Below are positions 1-9,844 of a stretch of 64,000 nt of DNA, piece after piece. The notes beneath the pieces are model-generated. The model ran no database searches. It saw nothing but the letters and a program-made list of their open reading frames with translations, and had not been told where the DNA came from. How positions within the stretch are numbered: position 1 is the stretch's first letter; each line of letters opens with the position of its first letter. Origin of the DNA: Alphaproteobacteria bacterium (GTDB taxonomy: Bacteria; Pseudomonadota; Alphaproteobacteria; Reyranellales; Reyranellaceae); assembly GCA_017308235.1 (NCBI GenBank), contig JAFKFL010000008.1, forward strand, positions 372,001 through 436,000. The letters run 5' to 3'. The translations under genes and the position numbers were made by a program.

Positions 1-1
1 C

Positions 2-430
2 ACTTTGGCGTTCGACGCTTGGGCGCAAGGGCCGACGGTCATGGGAACGTGGCTCACCGCCTCGGGCGTCGCCAAGGTGCGCATCGGCCCCTGCGCCAAT
101 ACCGCGAGCGGCGCGATCTGCGGATTCATCGTCGGACTGGTCAATCCCAAGGGGCCTGACGGCCAGATCGTCGCGCCCGAGGTGGCCACGGACTATCGCA
201 ATGCCGATCCGGCGCTGCGCAGCCGCAAGGTGATCGGCATGCCGCTCATCTGGGGCTTCAAGAAGGGCTCGGAGCCCAACACGTACGAAGGCGGCCAGAT
301 CTACAACGGCGAGAACGGCAAGATCTACAGCGCCAATATCAACCTGCAGCCGGACGGCAAGCTGCGTCTACGCGGCTATGTCGGCTCGCCCATGTTCGGC
401 GAGACGCAGATTTGGACGCGAGTCGAATAG
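2..430 (+). CDS. DUF2147 family secreted protein (5' end outside window)
   Basis: The reading frame is open from the first bases, so the true start lies before the window; the TTG at position 5 is not a convincing start. The residues before GPTVMGTW look like the end of a signal peptide (A-W-A-Q). The rest matches the small exported DUF2147 family: a short beta-rich domain with a paired-cysteine opening (GPC, then AIC) and the C-terminal pattern GYVGSPMFGETQIW. The molecular function of the family is unknown; it probably acts in the periplasm. The gene ends 14 bases before the SDR start, so the two may share a transcript. Confidence 0.75.
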   Translation, partial: TLAFDAWAQGPTVMGTWLTASGVAKVRIGPCANTASGAICGFIVGLVNPKGPDGQIVAPEVATDYRNADPALRSRKVIGMPLIWGFKKGSEPNTYEGGQIYNGENGKIYSANINLQPDGKLRLRGYVGSPMFGETQIWTRVE

Positions 431-444
431 TAGGGAGTGAAGCG

Positions 445-1224
445 ATGGACATGGGGATCAAGGGCCGCAAGGCAATCGTCTGCGCGGCCAGCAAAGGTTT
501 GGGCAAGGGTTGCGCGATGGCGCTGGCGCAGGAAGGCGTCGATCTCGTCATCAACGCCCGCACCAAAAGCGAGCTCGAGGCAACGGCGGAGGAAATCCGC
601 AAGAAGACCGGCGTGAAGGTCACGCCGATCGCCGTGGATGTCACGACCGACGCCGGCCGCAAGCAAGTGCTCGCGGCCTGTCCCGAGCCCGACATCATCG
701 TCAACAATGCCGGCGGCCCGCCGCCCGGCGATTTCCGCGCCTGGACGCGGGACGACTGGATCAAGGCGATCGACGCCAACATGCTGACGCCGATCGAGTT
801 CATCAAGGCGACGGTCGACGGCATGATGAAGCGCGGCTTCGGGCGCGTCGTGAACATCACCTCGAGCTCGGTGAAAGCGCCGATCGATATCCTGGGCCTC
901 AGCAATGGCGCTCGCTCCGGCCTCACAGGCTTTGTGGCCGGCGTCGCGCGCGTCACCGTGAAGCACGGCGTCACCATCAACGCTATTTTGCCGGGACAGT
1001 TCGCGACCGATCGCCTGCGCAACACCTACCGGGTGCGCGCATCCAAGAGCGGCAAGAGCTTCGAGGAGGAGTTCAAGGAAGGCCAGGCGGTCCATCCGGC
1101 CGGTCGGTTCGGCACGCCCGAGGAATTTGGTGCCGCCTGCGCCTTCCTGTGCAGCGTCCATGCGGGCTACATCACCGGCCAGAACCTGCTATTGGACGGC
1201 GGGCAGTATCCCGGAACGTACTAG
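445..1224 (+). CDS. SDR-family oxidoreductase with altered catalytic motif
   Basis: This is a 259-residue protein with the short-chain dehydrogenase fold. It has a nucleotide-binding glycine motif (ASKGLGKG, residues 15-22), an acidic residue before the second strand (D65), NNAGG at 87-91 and a substrate-region LPGQFATDR stretch. The ATG at 445 is preceded by GGGAGTGA; an in-frame TTG further upstream would overlap the DUF2147 gene. The usual Tyr-x-x-x-Lys catalytic pair aligns to S153-N-G-A-R157, so both residues are replaced, while the serine stretch at 140-142 is kept. Related proteins are usually annotated as 3-oxoacyl-ACP reductase-like, but that reaction cannot be assumed here. The stop shares a CTAG with the convergent phosphatase gene. 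Confidence 0.85.
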   Translation: MDMGIKGRKAIVCAASKGLGKGCAMALAQEGVDLVINARTKSELEATAEEIRKKTGVKVTPIAVDVTTDAGRKQVLAACPEPDIIVNNAGGPPPGDFRAWTRDDWIKAIDANMLTPIEFIKATVDGMMKRGFGRVVNITSSSVKAPIDILGLSNGARSGLTGFVAGVARVTVKHGVTINAILPGQFATDRLRNTYRVRASKSGKSFEEEFKEGQAVHPAGRFGTPEEFGAACAFLCSVHAGYITGQNLLLDGGQYPGTY

Positions 1225-1748
1225 GCAGCGCCGGCGAGATCTCGCGGACGCACGAAGGCCAGCAATTCGGTCGCCCCCAGAGTGAGGTCGGCCCATTGCT
1301 TGCCCGGCGACCTCAGCACGGCCAGCGCGCCGGTCGGGAATTTCTCCCGCAGGGCCTTGAGCGGGTCGGCCGGGCCCCGGCCGGCCAGGGCCGCGGCAAG
1401 CTCGCCGATGCCCTCGTTGTGGCCGATCAAGAGGGCCGTGCCGGCCTCTTCCGTCAGGGCCTGTAGGCGGGCCAGCAGAGCGGCCTCCGAAGCCAGGTAA
1501 AGGCCCTTTTCCAGTGCAATGGGCGGAGCGGGAGCAGGGAGGCGTCGGACCAGTGGCGCCAGCGTCTGGCGCGTCCGGACGGCCGTTGAACACAGGATGA
1601 TGTCCGGCCGGGAACACTTGTCCGCAATGTATTCAGCCATGGTCTCGGCCGCGTGCTCGCCTCGGCTGCTCAGCGGCCGCTCGTGGTCGACCAGCCCGGG
1701 ATTACTCCAGGCGGATTTGGCATGGCGCAGGAGGAGAACAGTCTTCAT
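1221..1748 (-). CDS. SixA-like histidine phosphatase
   Basis: This 175-residue protein belongs to the histidine phosphatase (phosphoglycerate mutase-like) superfamily. The catalytic RHAKS motif is at residues 8-12 with H9 as the likely phospho-acceptor. It is followed by the conserved arginine region (STAVRTRQT, about 54-62) and a second histidine in LIGHNEG (H110). The short single-domain form matches SixA, which dephosphorylates phosphohistidine on signalling or phosphotransferase proteins; the substrate here is unknown. It is divergent from ppk across a 124-base gap containing inverted repeats, so joint control with polyphosphate metabolism is possible but unproven. No strong ribosome binding site precedes the ATG. 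Confidence 0.85.
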   Translation of the reverse strand: MKTVLLLRHAKSAWSNPGLVDHERPLSSRGEHAAETMAEYIADKCSRPDIILCSTAVRTRQTLAPLVRRLPAPAPPIALEKGLYLASEAALLARLQALTEEAGTALLIGHNEGIGELAAALAGRGPADPLKALREKFPTGALAVLRSPGKQWADLTLGATELLAFVRPRDLAGAA

Positions 1749-1785
1749 GATGGCGGTTTTCTGAAAAACCCTTTTGAAACAATAG

Positions 1786-1813
1786 ATTAGCTAATTGCCA
1801 TGACACGGTCATG
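1786..1813. promoter_or_regulatory. Inverted repeats between sixA-like gene and ppk
   Basis: The gap between the two divergent genes is AT-richer than its surroundings. It holds a 10-base palindrome ATTAGCTAAT (1786-1795) followed by a perfect inverted repeat CATGAC-acg-GTCATG (1799-1813). Both could bind a dimeric regulator, and their position suits control of one or both genes. No regulator can be named from sequence. A Pho-box reading was tested and is weak. Confidence 0.4.
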
Positions 1814-1872
1814 TAGTGGCGTTACCGTCCTGTGCATAAAATTTACAGGAACAGCCAGGACCACGGCGACAC

Positions 1873-4032
1873 ATGGACGCCCTTCACGCCCCCACACTTT
1901 CCGACCAGACCGCTGCCATTACGCTCGACAGTCCGCGACGGTTCATCAACCGCGAACTGTCCTGGCTCGCTTTCAACACGCGAGTCCTCGAGGAGGCAAG
2001 CAACCCGCGCCATCCCTTGCTGGAGCGTGTGCGCTTCCTGTCCATCTCGGCGGCCAACCTCGACGAGTTCTACATGGTCCGTGTGGCGGGCCTCGTGGAT
2101 ATGCTGCCCAACCGCTCGACCCTGCTCAGCGATGACGGCCTCACGCCGGCCGAGCAACTCGCCGCCATTCGCGAGCAAGCCTCGATCCTGATGGCCGAGC
2201 AGCAGCAGACCTGGGCAACGCTGCGAGGCGAACTGCGTGGATCCGGCATCGCGGTGCTCAGTGCTTCCGAACTCACGGAGAGCGAGCGCGGCTGGCTCGA
2301 CCAATATTTCATCGATCAGGTCTTCCCGATCCTGACACCCTTGGCGATCGATCCGGCCCATCCGTTCCCCTTCATTCCCAACGGCGGATTCTCGGCGCTG
2401 CTGAAGCTTCAGCGCAAGGACGACAAGCGCCCGCTGATGGCCCTGCTGCCGTTGCCGTCGCAGGTCGACCGGTTCGTGCGGCTGCCGGGAGCGGCGATCC
2501 GGCTCCTGCCGCTCGAGGAACTGGTCGCGATCTTCCTGCCGCGGCTTTTTCCGGGCTACGAGGTGATGGCCCGCGGCTTCTTCCGGCTGATCCGCGACAG
2601 TGACGTCGAGATCAACGAGGAGTCGGAAGATCTCGTCCTCCTTTACGAAAGTGCGCTCAAGCGCCGCCGTCGCGGCGACCTGATCTCGATCGCGCTCGAC
2701 ACGGAAATGCCTGCGGAATTGCGTGATTTCCTGTTCGACCAGCTCGAGATCGCAGGCCAGACCATTCATATTTTTGAACTCGAGAGCATGCTCAACATCG
2801 GCGACGTCAAGGCAGTGATCGTCGACGACCGGCCCGATCTCAAGTTCGCTCCCTATATCGCGCGCTTCCCGGAACGCATTCGCGACTTCGGCGGCGACTG
2901 CTTCGCGGCGATCCGCGCCAAGGACATCGTCGTTCACCACCCCTACGAGAGCTTCGATGTGGTGGTCCAATTCCTGCGCCAGGCCGCGCGCGACCCGGCC
3001 GTGGTGGCGATCAAGCAGACGCTGTACCGGACCTCGGCCGATTCGCCGATCGTGAAGGAGCTGATTGCGGCGGCCGAAGCCGGCAAGACCGTGACGGCGT
3101 TGGTCGAGCTCAAGGCGCGCTTCGACGAGGAAGCCAACATCCGCTGGGCGCGCGATCTCGAGCGCGCCGGCGTGCAGGTCGTCTACGGCTTCATCGACCT
3201 CAAGACACATGCCAAGGTGTCGATGGTCGTTCGGCGCGAGGCGCAGTCGATCCGCACCTACGTGCATTTCGGCACCGGTAACTACCATCCGATCACGGCG
3301 CGTATTTACACCGATCTTTCGTTCTTCACCTGCGATCCGGCGATGGGCCGGGACGCTGCGCGGCTCTTCAATTTCATGACCGGATACGCGCGGCCGGAGA
3401 AGATGGAGAAGATCGCCTTCGCCCCGGTGACCCTCCGACCCACGCTCTATGGCCTGATCGACAACGAGATCGCCAATGCCGCCGTCGGCCAGCCCGCCGC
3501 GATCTGGGCCAAGCTCAATTCCCTGGTCGATCCGCATCTGATCGATCGGCTATACGCTGCGTCCCGGGCGGGCGTGCAGATCGACCTCGTGGTGCGCGGC
3601 ATCTGCTGCCTGCGTCCGGGGGTACCGGGCCTCAGCGAGAATATCAGCGTCAAGAGCGTCCTCGGCCGCTTCCTGGAACATGCGCGCATCGTGTGCTTTG
3701 GCGCCGGCATGGACTTGCCGTCGGCCCAGGCCAAGGTCTTCATCTCGTCGGCCGACTGGATGCCGCGCAATCTCGACCGGCGGGTCGAACTCCTCTGCCC
3801 GGTGGAAAATCCCACCGTTCACGAGCAGGTGCTGGACCAGATCATGGTCGCCAACCTCAAGGACGACGGCCAGAGCTGGACCATGGAGTCGGACGGCACC
3901 TACGTCCGACCGCAGCCCGGTGGGGAACCGTTCATTGCCCACCATTATTTCATGACGAATCCGTCGCTGTCGGGCCGGGGAAGTGCATTGCGTCTGAGTG
4001 GCGCAGTCCCGCGGCTGGTGCTTAGTTCCTGA
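1873..4032 (+). CDS. ppk: Polyphosphate kinase 1
   Basis: This 719-residue protein reversibly transfers the gamma-phosphate of ATP to polyphosphate. The family order is visible: an N-terminal helical domain opening with [10 protein letters not shown], the central PPK domain, and two phospholipase-D-like catalytic domains. The phospho-acceptor histidine is H465 in HFGTGNYHP, and the second essential histidine is H603 in GRFLEHAR. The length is in the usual range of about 690-740. The ATG at 1873 has only a distant AGGA. Exopolyphosphatase follows 68 bases downstream on the same strand, giving an adjacent synthesis and breakdown pair, a common arrangement in alphaproteobacteria. Confidence 0.97.
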   Translation: MDALHAPTLSDQTAAITLDSPRRFINRELSWLAFNTRVLEEASNPRHPLLERVRFLSISAANLDEFYMVRVAGLVDMLPNRSTLLSDDGLTPAEQLAAIREQASILMAEQQQTWATLRGELRGSGIAVLSASELTESERGWLDQYFIDQVFPILTPLAIDPAHPFPFIPNGGFSALLKLQRKDDKRPLMALLPLPSQVDRFVRLPGAAIRLLPLEELVAIFLPRLFPGYEVMARGFFRLIRDSDVEINEESEDLVLLYESALKRRRRGDLISIALDTEMPAELRDFLFDQLEIAGQTIHIFELESMLNIGDVKAVIVDDRPDLKFAPYIARFPERIRDFGGDCFAAIRAKDIVVHHPYESFDVVVQFLRQAARDPAVVAIKQTLYRTSADSPIVKELIAAAEAGKTVTALVELKARFDEEANIRWARDLERAGVQVVYGFIDLKTHAKVSMVVRREAQSIRTYVHFGTGNYHPITARIYTDLSFFTCDPAMGRDAARLFNFMTGYARPEKMEKIAFAPVTLRPTLYGLIDNEIANAAVGQPAAIWAKLNSLVDPHLIDRLYAASRAGVQIDLVVRGICCLRPGVPGLSENISVKSVLGRFLEHARIVCFGAGMDLPSAQAKVFISSADWMPRNLDRRVELLCPVENPTVHEQVLDQIMVANLKDDGQSWTMESDGTYVRPQPGGEPFIAHHYFMTNPSLSGRGSALRLSGAVPRLVLSS

Positions 4033-4100
4033 GGCGGGGGTAGGGTCTTCGCCGTATTTGTCGCTGCAAATCCGCCCGGTTTCGGCTAGACGGGGCGCGC

Positions 4101-5615
4101 ATGGACGGCCAACAGACCGCACACGCTCAATTCGACGACCGCGCTCCGGGCAGTTGCGGCGAGGGCCGCGTCGGCATCATCGACGTGGGGTCGAACTCGA
4201 TCCGTCTCGTTGTCTATGAACGTGCCAGCCGGGCGCCATTGCCGGTCTTCAACGAGAAGGTCCTGTGCGGCCTCGCGCGTGGCCTCGATGCCACGGGGCG
4301 CCTGAACGCCGCGGGCGTGGAACTTGCTCTCGCCAACATCGACCGCTTCGTCACGCTTGCCAAGAACATGAAGGTGAGGTCGCTCGATCTCCTGGCGACC
4401 GCGGCCGTTCGCGACGCCGCCGACGGCCCCGACTTCATGCGGGAGATCGAGCGCCGGCCAGAAATCAAGGCCCATATCGTGAGCGGCCAGGACGAGGCGC
4501 GCTATTCCGGCTACGGCGTGATCTGCGGTATGCCCGAGGCTACAGGCGTGATGGGCGACCTGGGCGGCGGCAGCCTCGAACTGGTCTCGCTGGGGCAGGG
4601 ACGCCTCGGCGCTTCGAGCACCTTGCCGGTCGGACCGCTCCGACTCATGTCGTCAGGAAAAGGCGATCCCAAGCGGATTGTGGTCGACGCCATCGACGAT
4701 GTGCGCTGGCTGCGCGAGGAGACCGGCAAGACGTTCTACGCCGTCGGTGGCGCCTGGCGTTCCTTCGCTCGGTTGCACATGGAGCAGGCGGGCTATCCGC
4801 TGCACATCATCCACCAATACGACATCGCCGCCGACGAGGCGCGCGCGGTGGCGCGGCTGATTGCCGTGCAGAGCGCCAAGTCGCTGGAAAAGATGCCGGG
4901 TGTCTCGCGCCGCCGCGTCGATACGCTGCCGCTTGCCTGTCTTGCTCTGGACCGGCTGCTCGCGGCTCTGAAGCCGCGCAATGTGGTCTTCTCCGCCTTC
5001 GGCTTGCGCGAGGGTTTCTACTACTCTCGCCTCGGCGCCGAAGAGCAGGCGCGTCATCCGCTGATCGCCTTTGCCCAGGAGCAGGGTGCCGGCTGGCGGC
5101 GCTTTGACCTTTCGCCGAAGGAGATTTTCGACTGGCTGACGCCGGTGTTTGTCGGCGAGAGCGACGCCGAGCAGATCCTTCGCACCGCCGCCTGCCATCT
5201 CAGCGATATCTCGTGGAACGATCATCCTGACTATCGTGCCGAACAGGCTTATGTGCGGGTGCTCCATCTGCCGGCGCCAGGCATGAGCCATCGCGAGCGC
5301 GCGGTGCTCGCGATGACGATGACCTACCGCTACAAGAGCGATCCCAAGTCGTCGATGTTCGATACGGCGCTCAGATTGAGCGACAGCAAGAGCCGGACGT
5401 TCGCACGTCGTCTCGGCGCCTGCCTCCGGCTCGCCTACAATCTTTCCGGTGGCGCACCGGGCCTGTTGCCGCAGATCGAACTGCGCCGAACCGATCGCGA
5501 CCTGCGCCTGGTCGTTCCGCCTCAGCTCAAGCACAGCCTCGGCGACGTGACGGCACGCCGACTTGAGGGCGCGGCCGAAGCCTTCGACCTGAAATCGATC
5601 ATCGTCTCGACCTGA
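4101..5615 (+). CDS. ppx: Exopolyphosphatase, Ppx/GppA family
   Basis: The protein has 504 residues. The actin-like ATPase-fold phosphate loops are visible: IIDVGSNSIRLVVYE near residue 28 and DLGGGSLELV near residue 154. The second half carries an HD-like helical region typical of full-length Ppx. It releases terminal phosphate from polyphosphate; the family also includes pppGpp phosphohydrolases, so GppA activity is an alternative or addition. It lies directly downstream of ppk on the same strand. No clear Shine-Dalgarno sequence is seen before the ATG at 4101. It converges with rnd, with 13 bases between the stop codons. Confidence 0.93.
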   Translation: MDGQQTAHAQFDDRAPGSCGEGRVGIIDVGSNSIRLVVYERASRAPLPVFNEKVLCGLARGLDATGRLNAAGVELALANIDRFVTLAKNMKVRSLDLLATAAVRDAADGPDFMREIERRPEIKAHIVSGQDEARYSGYGVICGMPEATGVMGDLGGGSLELVSLGQGRLGASSTLPVGPLRLMSSGKGDPKRIVVDAIDDVRWLREETGKTFYAVGGAWRSFARLHMEQAGYPLHIIHQYDIAADEARAVARLIAVQSAKSLEKMPGVSRRRVDTLPLACLALDRLLAALKPRNVVFSAFGLREGFYYSRLGAEEQARHPLIAFAQEQGAGWRRFDLSPKEIFDWLTPVFVGESDAEQILRTAACHLSDISWNDHPDYRAEQAYVRVLHLPAPGMSHRERAVLAMTMTYRYKSDPKSSMFDTALRLSDSKSRTFARRLGACLRLAYNLSGGAPGLLPQIELRRTDRDLRLVVPPQLKHSLGDVTARRLEGAAEAFDLKSIIVST

Positions 5616-5628
5616 GGCGGGCCGGCCG

Positions 5629-6783
5629 CTACTTCGGCGAGACGGCCAGCAGCTTTGGGTGCTCGCCCTCGAGGGCGAGCGCCAGCCGGCCTTCGATCAG
5701 ATCGATCGCGTCGTGGCCAAAGATCTCGCGCCGCCATCCCGTCAGGGCATGCACGTCGCGCTTGCCGGCGGCCATCCGGTCGAGTTCATCGGCACTCGCG
5801 ACAAGACGGGCAGCGACCCCGGCCTGTTCGGCCTTGAGCCGCAGCAGGGTGCGCAAGAGGTCGACCACGGCGCTCGGAGCCCGAAGCTGCTCGGGCGGTC
5901 TATCGCGCGCCGGCAAATCGGCTTCCGGCATCTGGCGCGCCTTTTCGATGGCTTCGAGGATTTCGCGGCCCTGCCAGCCTTCGGCGAAGCCGCGACCAAG
6001 GCCGCGGGTCATGGCCAGTTCGCCGATCGTCTTGGGCGCGTGACTGGCGATCTCGAGGAGCTGCTCGTCGCGCAGCAAGCGCTGCCGCGGAATGTCGATT
6101 CGCTGCGCGGTGCGCTCGCGCCACGCCGCGACCTCCTTCAGCGTGCCAAGCAGGCGGGGCACAGCGCCCCGGGGCTTCAGTCGCCGCCACGCGAGCTCCG
6201 GATCGGCCCGATACGTGCCGGGGTCGTTCAACACGGCCATTTCCTCGGAGATCCAGGGCAGGCGGCCACTCTTTTCGAGTTGGCGGCGCAGTTTTTCGTA
6301 GACGACGCGCAGGTGCGTGACGTCTGAAAGGGCATAGGTGATCTGCCGCTCGCTGAGCGGGCGGCGGCTCCAATCCGTAAACCGGCTCGACTTGTCGATA
6401 CGGGCCTTGGCAAGCTTGGTCGCCAGCGACTCATAGGACGCCGCTTCGCCGTGTCCGCATACCATCGCCGCGACCTGGGTATCGAACAGCGGCTGCGGCA
6501 CGCTGTTCATGCGCAGATAGAAGATTTCGAGATCCTGCCGGGCGGCGTGGAAGACCTTGAGGACCTTTGGATTGGCCATCAACTCGTCCAGCGGCGACAA
6601 GTCGATCCCGTCCGCCAAGGCGTCGATCGCGGCAGCATCCTCAGGGCCAGCCACCTGGGCCAGGCAAAGCTTGGGCCAGTAGGTGCGCTCGCGCATGAAC
6701 TCGGTGTCGACTGCAACGAATTCGGCGTCGGCCAGCGGCTTGCAGAAAGCCGCCAACTCGTCCGTCGTGGTGATGAGCTTCAT
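5629..6783 (-). CDS. rnd: Ribonuclease D
   Basis: This is a 384-residue DEDD-y 3'-5' exoribonuclease that trims the 3' ends of tRNA precursors and other small RNAs. The acidic catalytic residues are visible in VAVDTEF (Exo I), KVFHAARQDLEIF (Exo II) and YALSDVTHL (Exo III, with the Tyr of the DEDDy type). An HRDC RNA-binding domain follows around residues 205-290 (RLLRDEQLLEIA). I chose the ATG at 6783 (MKLITT) rather than the longer in-frame start at 6834 because homologues begin here. A promoter-like element lies 10 bases upstream. It is divergent from aspS, as in many alphaproteobacteria. Confidence 0.93.
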   Translation of the reverse strand: MKLITTTDELAAFCKPLADAEFVAVDTEFMRERTYWPKLCLAQVAGPEDAAAIDALADGIDLSPLDELMANPKVLKVFHAARQDLEIFYLRMNSVPQPLFDTQVAAMVCGHGEAASYESLATKLAKARIDKSSRFTDWSRRPLSERQITYALSDVTHLRVVYEKLRRQLEKSGRLPWISEEMAVLNDPGTYRADPELAWRRLKPRGAVPRLLGTLKEVAAWRERTAQRIDIPRQRLLRDEQLLEIASHAPKTIGELAMTRGLGRGFAEGWQGREILEAIEKARQMPEADLPARDRPPEQLRAPSAVVDLLRTLLRLKAEQAGVAARLVASADELDRMAAGKRDVHALTGWRREIFGHDAIDLIEGRLALALEGEHPKLLAVSPK

Positions 6784-6793
6784 TGACCCTGAT

Positions 6794-6821
6794 CTATAAC
6801 CCCCAGCGCCCCCGAGGGCAA
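6794..6821 (-). promoter_or_regulatory. Putative rnd promoter close to the start codon
   Basis: On the minus strand TTGCCC (6821-6816) and TTATAG (6799-6794) are spaced by 16 bases, a plausible housekeeping -35/-10 pair. Only 10 bases separate the -10 hexamer from the rnd ATG, so the transcript would have almost no leader. The TTGCC-type -35 and 16-base spacing recur at two other genes in this window. Confidence 0.4.
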
Positions 6822-6909
6822 AGTTGCCGCTCACGGAAAGGGCCGATCGCTTGACTTGGCGGCGTGATCGGTGCCTTTTGCCGCCCCGTTAAAGCCCGGA
6901 AATTGCGTA

Positions 6910-8715
6910 ATGTCTTCCCCCTATCGATCCCACACCTGCGGCCAGCTGAGGCCAGAGCACGTCGGCCAGACGGCCCGCCTGTCAGGCTGGGTCCAGCGCA
7001 AGCGGGACCACGGCCATCTTCTGTTCATCGATTTGCGCGATCACTACGGCGTGACCCAGATCGTGGTCGATGCGGCCAGCCCGATCTTCAAGGCCGCCGA
7101 GGCGGTGCGCAACGAGAGCGTGATCACCGTCGATGGCAAGGTGGTCGCACGCGACAAGGCGACGGTGAATCCGCGGCTTGCGACGGGCGAGGTCGAGCTC
7201 GACGCGCAGGAAATGACTGTCCAGTCGATGGCCGACTCCTTGCCGATTCCGGTCTATCAGGAGAACGACACGACGCCGGAGGAGTTGCGGCTCAAGTACC
7301 GTTTCCTCGACCTGCGCAAGGACAAGCTGCATCGCAACATCATGCTGCGCAGCCAGGTGATCGCGAGCCTCAGGCGGCGGATGATCGAACAGGGCTTCAC
7401 CGAATTCCAGACGCCAATCCTGACCGCCGACAGCCCCGAGGGCGCGCGCTCCTATCTCGTGCCAAGCCGCCTGCATCCCGGCAAGTTCTATGCGCTGCCG
7501 CAGGCGCCGCAGATGTTCAAGCAGCTCCTGATGGTGTCGGGCTTCGACCGCTATTTCCAGATCGCGCCGTGTTTCCGCGACGAGGATGCGCGTGCCGACC
7601 GTGCGCCCGGCGAATTCTATCAGCTCGACTTCGAGATGAGTTTCGTCACGCAAGAGGACGTGTTTGCCGCCATAGAGCCGGTGTTGGGCGGCGTCTTCCA
7701 GGAATTCGCCTCGTTCAATCGCGAGGCGCCACGCAAGGTGACGCCGTTCCCGTTTCCGCGCATTCCCTATGCCGAGGCGCTCCTGACCTATGGCACCGAC
7801 AAGCCGGACCTGCGCAATCCGCTCAGGATCTTCGACGTGGGCGAGGTCTTCGCGGGGTCCGATTTCAAGGTGTTCGCCGGCATCGTCGCCAAGGGCGGCG
7901 TGGTGCGCGCCATCCGGGCGCCCAATGCCGCGGCACAACCACGAAGCTTCTTCGACAAGCTGAACAGCTGGGCGCAGGGCGAGGGCAAGCCTGGCCTGGG
8001 CTACATCGTCCTGGAAGGGGGCGCTGGCAAAGGTCCGATCGCCAAGTTCGTGGCCGGCGACCGGCTCGCCAAGCTCAAGGGCCTGACGGGTGCGGAGGAC
8101 GGCGACGCGATCTTCTTTGTTGCTGATCAACCGGAGGCTGCGTGGAGGTTCGCCGGACAGGCGCGCACCAAGGTCGGCCAGGAGCTGGATGTCATTGCGG
8201 AACACGAGTTCCGTTTCTGCTGGATCGTCGACTTCCCGATGTTCGAGTACGACGACAAGCTGAAGAAGATCGATTTCAGCCACAACCCGTTCTCGATGCC
8301 GCAGGGCGGACTGGAAGCGCTCGAGTCGCAGGATCCGCTCACCATCAAGGCGTGGCAATATGATATCGTGTGCAACGGCATCGAGCTCTGCTCGGGCGCG
8401 ATCCGCAACCACAAGCCCGAGATCATGTACAAGGCGTTCGGGATCGCAGGCTACAGCCGCGAGGACGTCGAGCTACGCTTCGGCGGCATGCTGAATGCCT
8501 TCAAGTACGGTGCACCACCGCACGGCGGCGCGGCGCCCGGCGTGGACCGCATCGTCATGCTGCTGGCCGACGAGCCCAACATCCGCGAAGTGATCACCTT
8601 CCCGATGAACCAGCAGGCGGTCGACCTGATGATGGAGGCGCCGACGGAGGTGCCGGCGGAGAAGCTGCGCGAACTCCACATTGCACTGAAGCTGCCGCAA
8701 CCGAAAAAGGAATAG
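6910..8715 (+). CDS. aspS: Aspartyl-tRNA synthetase
   Basis: This is a 601-residue class II tRNA synthetase. It has an N-terminal OB-fold anticodon-binding domain ([10 protein letters not shown]), class II motif 2 ([15 protein letters not shown]), a bacterial GAD insertion domain in the middle and motif 3 near the end ([13 protein letters not shown]). I chose the ATG at 6910 ([11 protein letters not shown]) because bacterial AspRS proteins start with an R-S-H-T-C-G context; an in-frame GTG at 6871 adds 13 unlikely residues. Because gatC, gatA and gatB are in the same window, the enzyme may be non-discriminating and also charge tRNA-Asn with Asp. That is inference from context. Confidence 0.96.
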   Translation: MSSPYRSHTCGQLRPEHVGQTARLSGWVQRKRDHGHLLFIDLRDHYGVTQIVVDAASPIFKAAEAVRNESVITVDGKVVARDKATVNPRLATGEVELDAQEMTVQSMADSLPIPVYQENDTTPEELRLKYRFLDLRKDKLHRNIMLRSQVIASLRRRMIEQGFTEFQTPILTADSPEGARSYLVPSRLHPGKFYALPQAPQMFKQLLMVSGFDRYFQIAPCFRDEDARADRAPGEFYQLDFEMSFVTQEDVFAAIEPVLGGVFQEFASFNREAPRKVTPFPFPRIPYAEALLTYGTDKPDLRNPLRIFDVGEVFAGSDFKVFAGIVAKGGVVRAIRAPNAAAQPRSFFDKLNSWAQGEGKPGLGYIVLEGGAGKGPIAKFVAGDRLAKLKGLTGAEDGDAIFFVADQPEAAWRFAGQARTKVGQELDVIAEHEFRFCWIVDFPMFEYDDKLKKIDFSHNPFSMPQGGLEALESQDPLTIKAWQYDIVCNGIELCSGAIRNHKPEIMYKAFGIAGYSREDVELRFGGMLNAFKYGAPPHGGAAPGVDRIVMLLADEPNIREVITFPMNQQAVDLMMEAPTEVPAEKLRELHIALKLPQPKKE

Positions 8716-8820
8716 GGCGCGGCGCTATGGCGGCTGGCGTCCTGCTTGCCGCTCTCCATTCTCGCTGCCAAACTTTGGCGAATGCCGGCGTGCGACCGGT
8801 TGACCAAGGAGGAGGAAGCG

Positions 8821-9840
8821 ATGACGGACAGCTCGAATACCAGCCGGCGTGATTTCCTGAGTGTTGCTTCGGTGGGCGGTGCCGCCGCAGCACTTGGCGT
8901 TTTCGGCATCAGCCCGGCAATGGCCGCCGGCGTTGCGGCGGGACGCTCGGAGAAGCCGCTCAAGGCCGCTTTCTCCAACGCGGGCCTGCAGGCGACCTGG
9001 TGCGCGCAGGGCAAGTCGGCGGCCGAGTACTGGGGCAAGCTTTTCAATGTGGAAGTCACCTGGTTCGATGGTCAGCTCGACGCCGTGAAGCAGCGCGCGG
9101 CGATCGACAACATGGCGTCCCAGAAGTGGGACTTCGTCGCCATCCAGGCGTTCGGCATCGGCACGCTCACCCAGCCGGTGCAGAAGATGATCGATGCCGG
9201 CATCCCGGTGATCGACATGGACACGCTGATCGCGCCGCTGGACAAGATCAATGTCCACGCCTTCCTCGCGCCCGACAACGAGTTCATGGGCGCCTCCGTG
9301 ACCCAGGCGCTGGTGACGAAGCTCGGCGGCAAGGGCAACGTCATCATGACCCAGGGTGCGCTTGGCCATACCGGTGCGCAGGGCAGAGCCAAGGGCTTTG
9401 AAGCGGTCGTGAAGCAATATCCCGGTATCAAGGTGCTCGACACGCAGCCGGCCGATTGGGATGTAACGAAGACTGCGCGGTTGTGGGAGACCTATCTCAC
9501 CAAGTATCCGCAGATCGATGCCGCCTTCTTCCATAACGACGACATGGCGCTCGCCGCCTACAACGTGATGAAGGCGCATAACCGCACCAGCATCCTGATC
9601 GGCGGGGTCGATGCCATGCCGCCCGCGATCAACGCCGTGGCCGAGGGTCGGATGTTCGCGACGGTGCGCAATCCGTCATGCCGCATCCACGGCGGCGCCA
9701 TCATTGCTGGTGTCGCAGCCGTGACGGCGGGCGAGAAGACCGGTCCGGGCATCCCCAAGAACATCGTTACCGATGGGCCGGTGGTGACCAAGGAGAACGC
9801 GGCCGGCATGCTGTGGATGGAAGATCATTTCCTGATCTGA
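8821..9840 (+). CDS. Sugar-type ABC importer, periplasmic binding protein
   Basis: This 339-residue exported receptor has a twin-arginine type signal (SRRDFLSVAS, residues 8-17, then a hydrophobic stretch ending AMAA). The mature part has the type I periplasmic-binding fold of the RbsB/XylF class: a repeated substrate lobe, a D-x-D hinge region and NDDMALAAYNVMKAH near residue 240. The ligand is not identifiable; sugars, polyols or related compounds are typical. A strong AGGAGGAGG lies just upstream of the ATG at 8821. It is the first gene of a three-gene importer and ends 4 bases before the ATPase gene. Confidence 0.9.
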   Translation: MTDSSNTSRRDFLSVASVGGAAAALGVFGISPAMAAGVAAGRSEKPLKAAFSNAGLQATWCAQGKSAAEYWGKLFNVEVTWFDGQLDAVKQRAAIDNMASQKWDFVAIQAFGIGTLTQPVQKMIDAGIPVIDMDTLIAPLDKINVHAFLAPDNEFMGASVTQALVTKLGGKGNVIMTQGALGHTGAQGRAKGFEAVVKQYPGIKVLDTQPADWDVTKTARLWETYLTKYPQIDAAFFHNDDMALAAYNVMKAHNRTSILIGGVDAMPPAINAVAEGRMFATVRNPSCRIHGGAIIAGVAAVTAGEKTGPGIPKNIVTDGPVVTKENAAGMLWMEDHFLI

Positions 9841-9844
9841 TCCC

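Noticed and set aside
1790..1830. Possible Pho box upstream of ppk
   Set aside because: Read on the minus strand only one TGTCAT half fits well; the second half matches about three of six positions. The simple inverted repeat is the better description.
1843..3537. Antisense frame over ppk
   Set aside because: ppk has all catalytic motifs; the antisense product is His/Asp/Arg-rich without recognisable domains.
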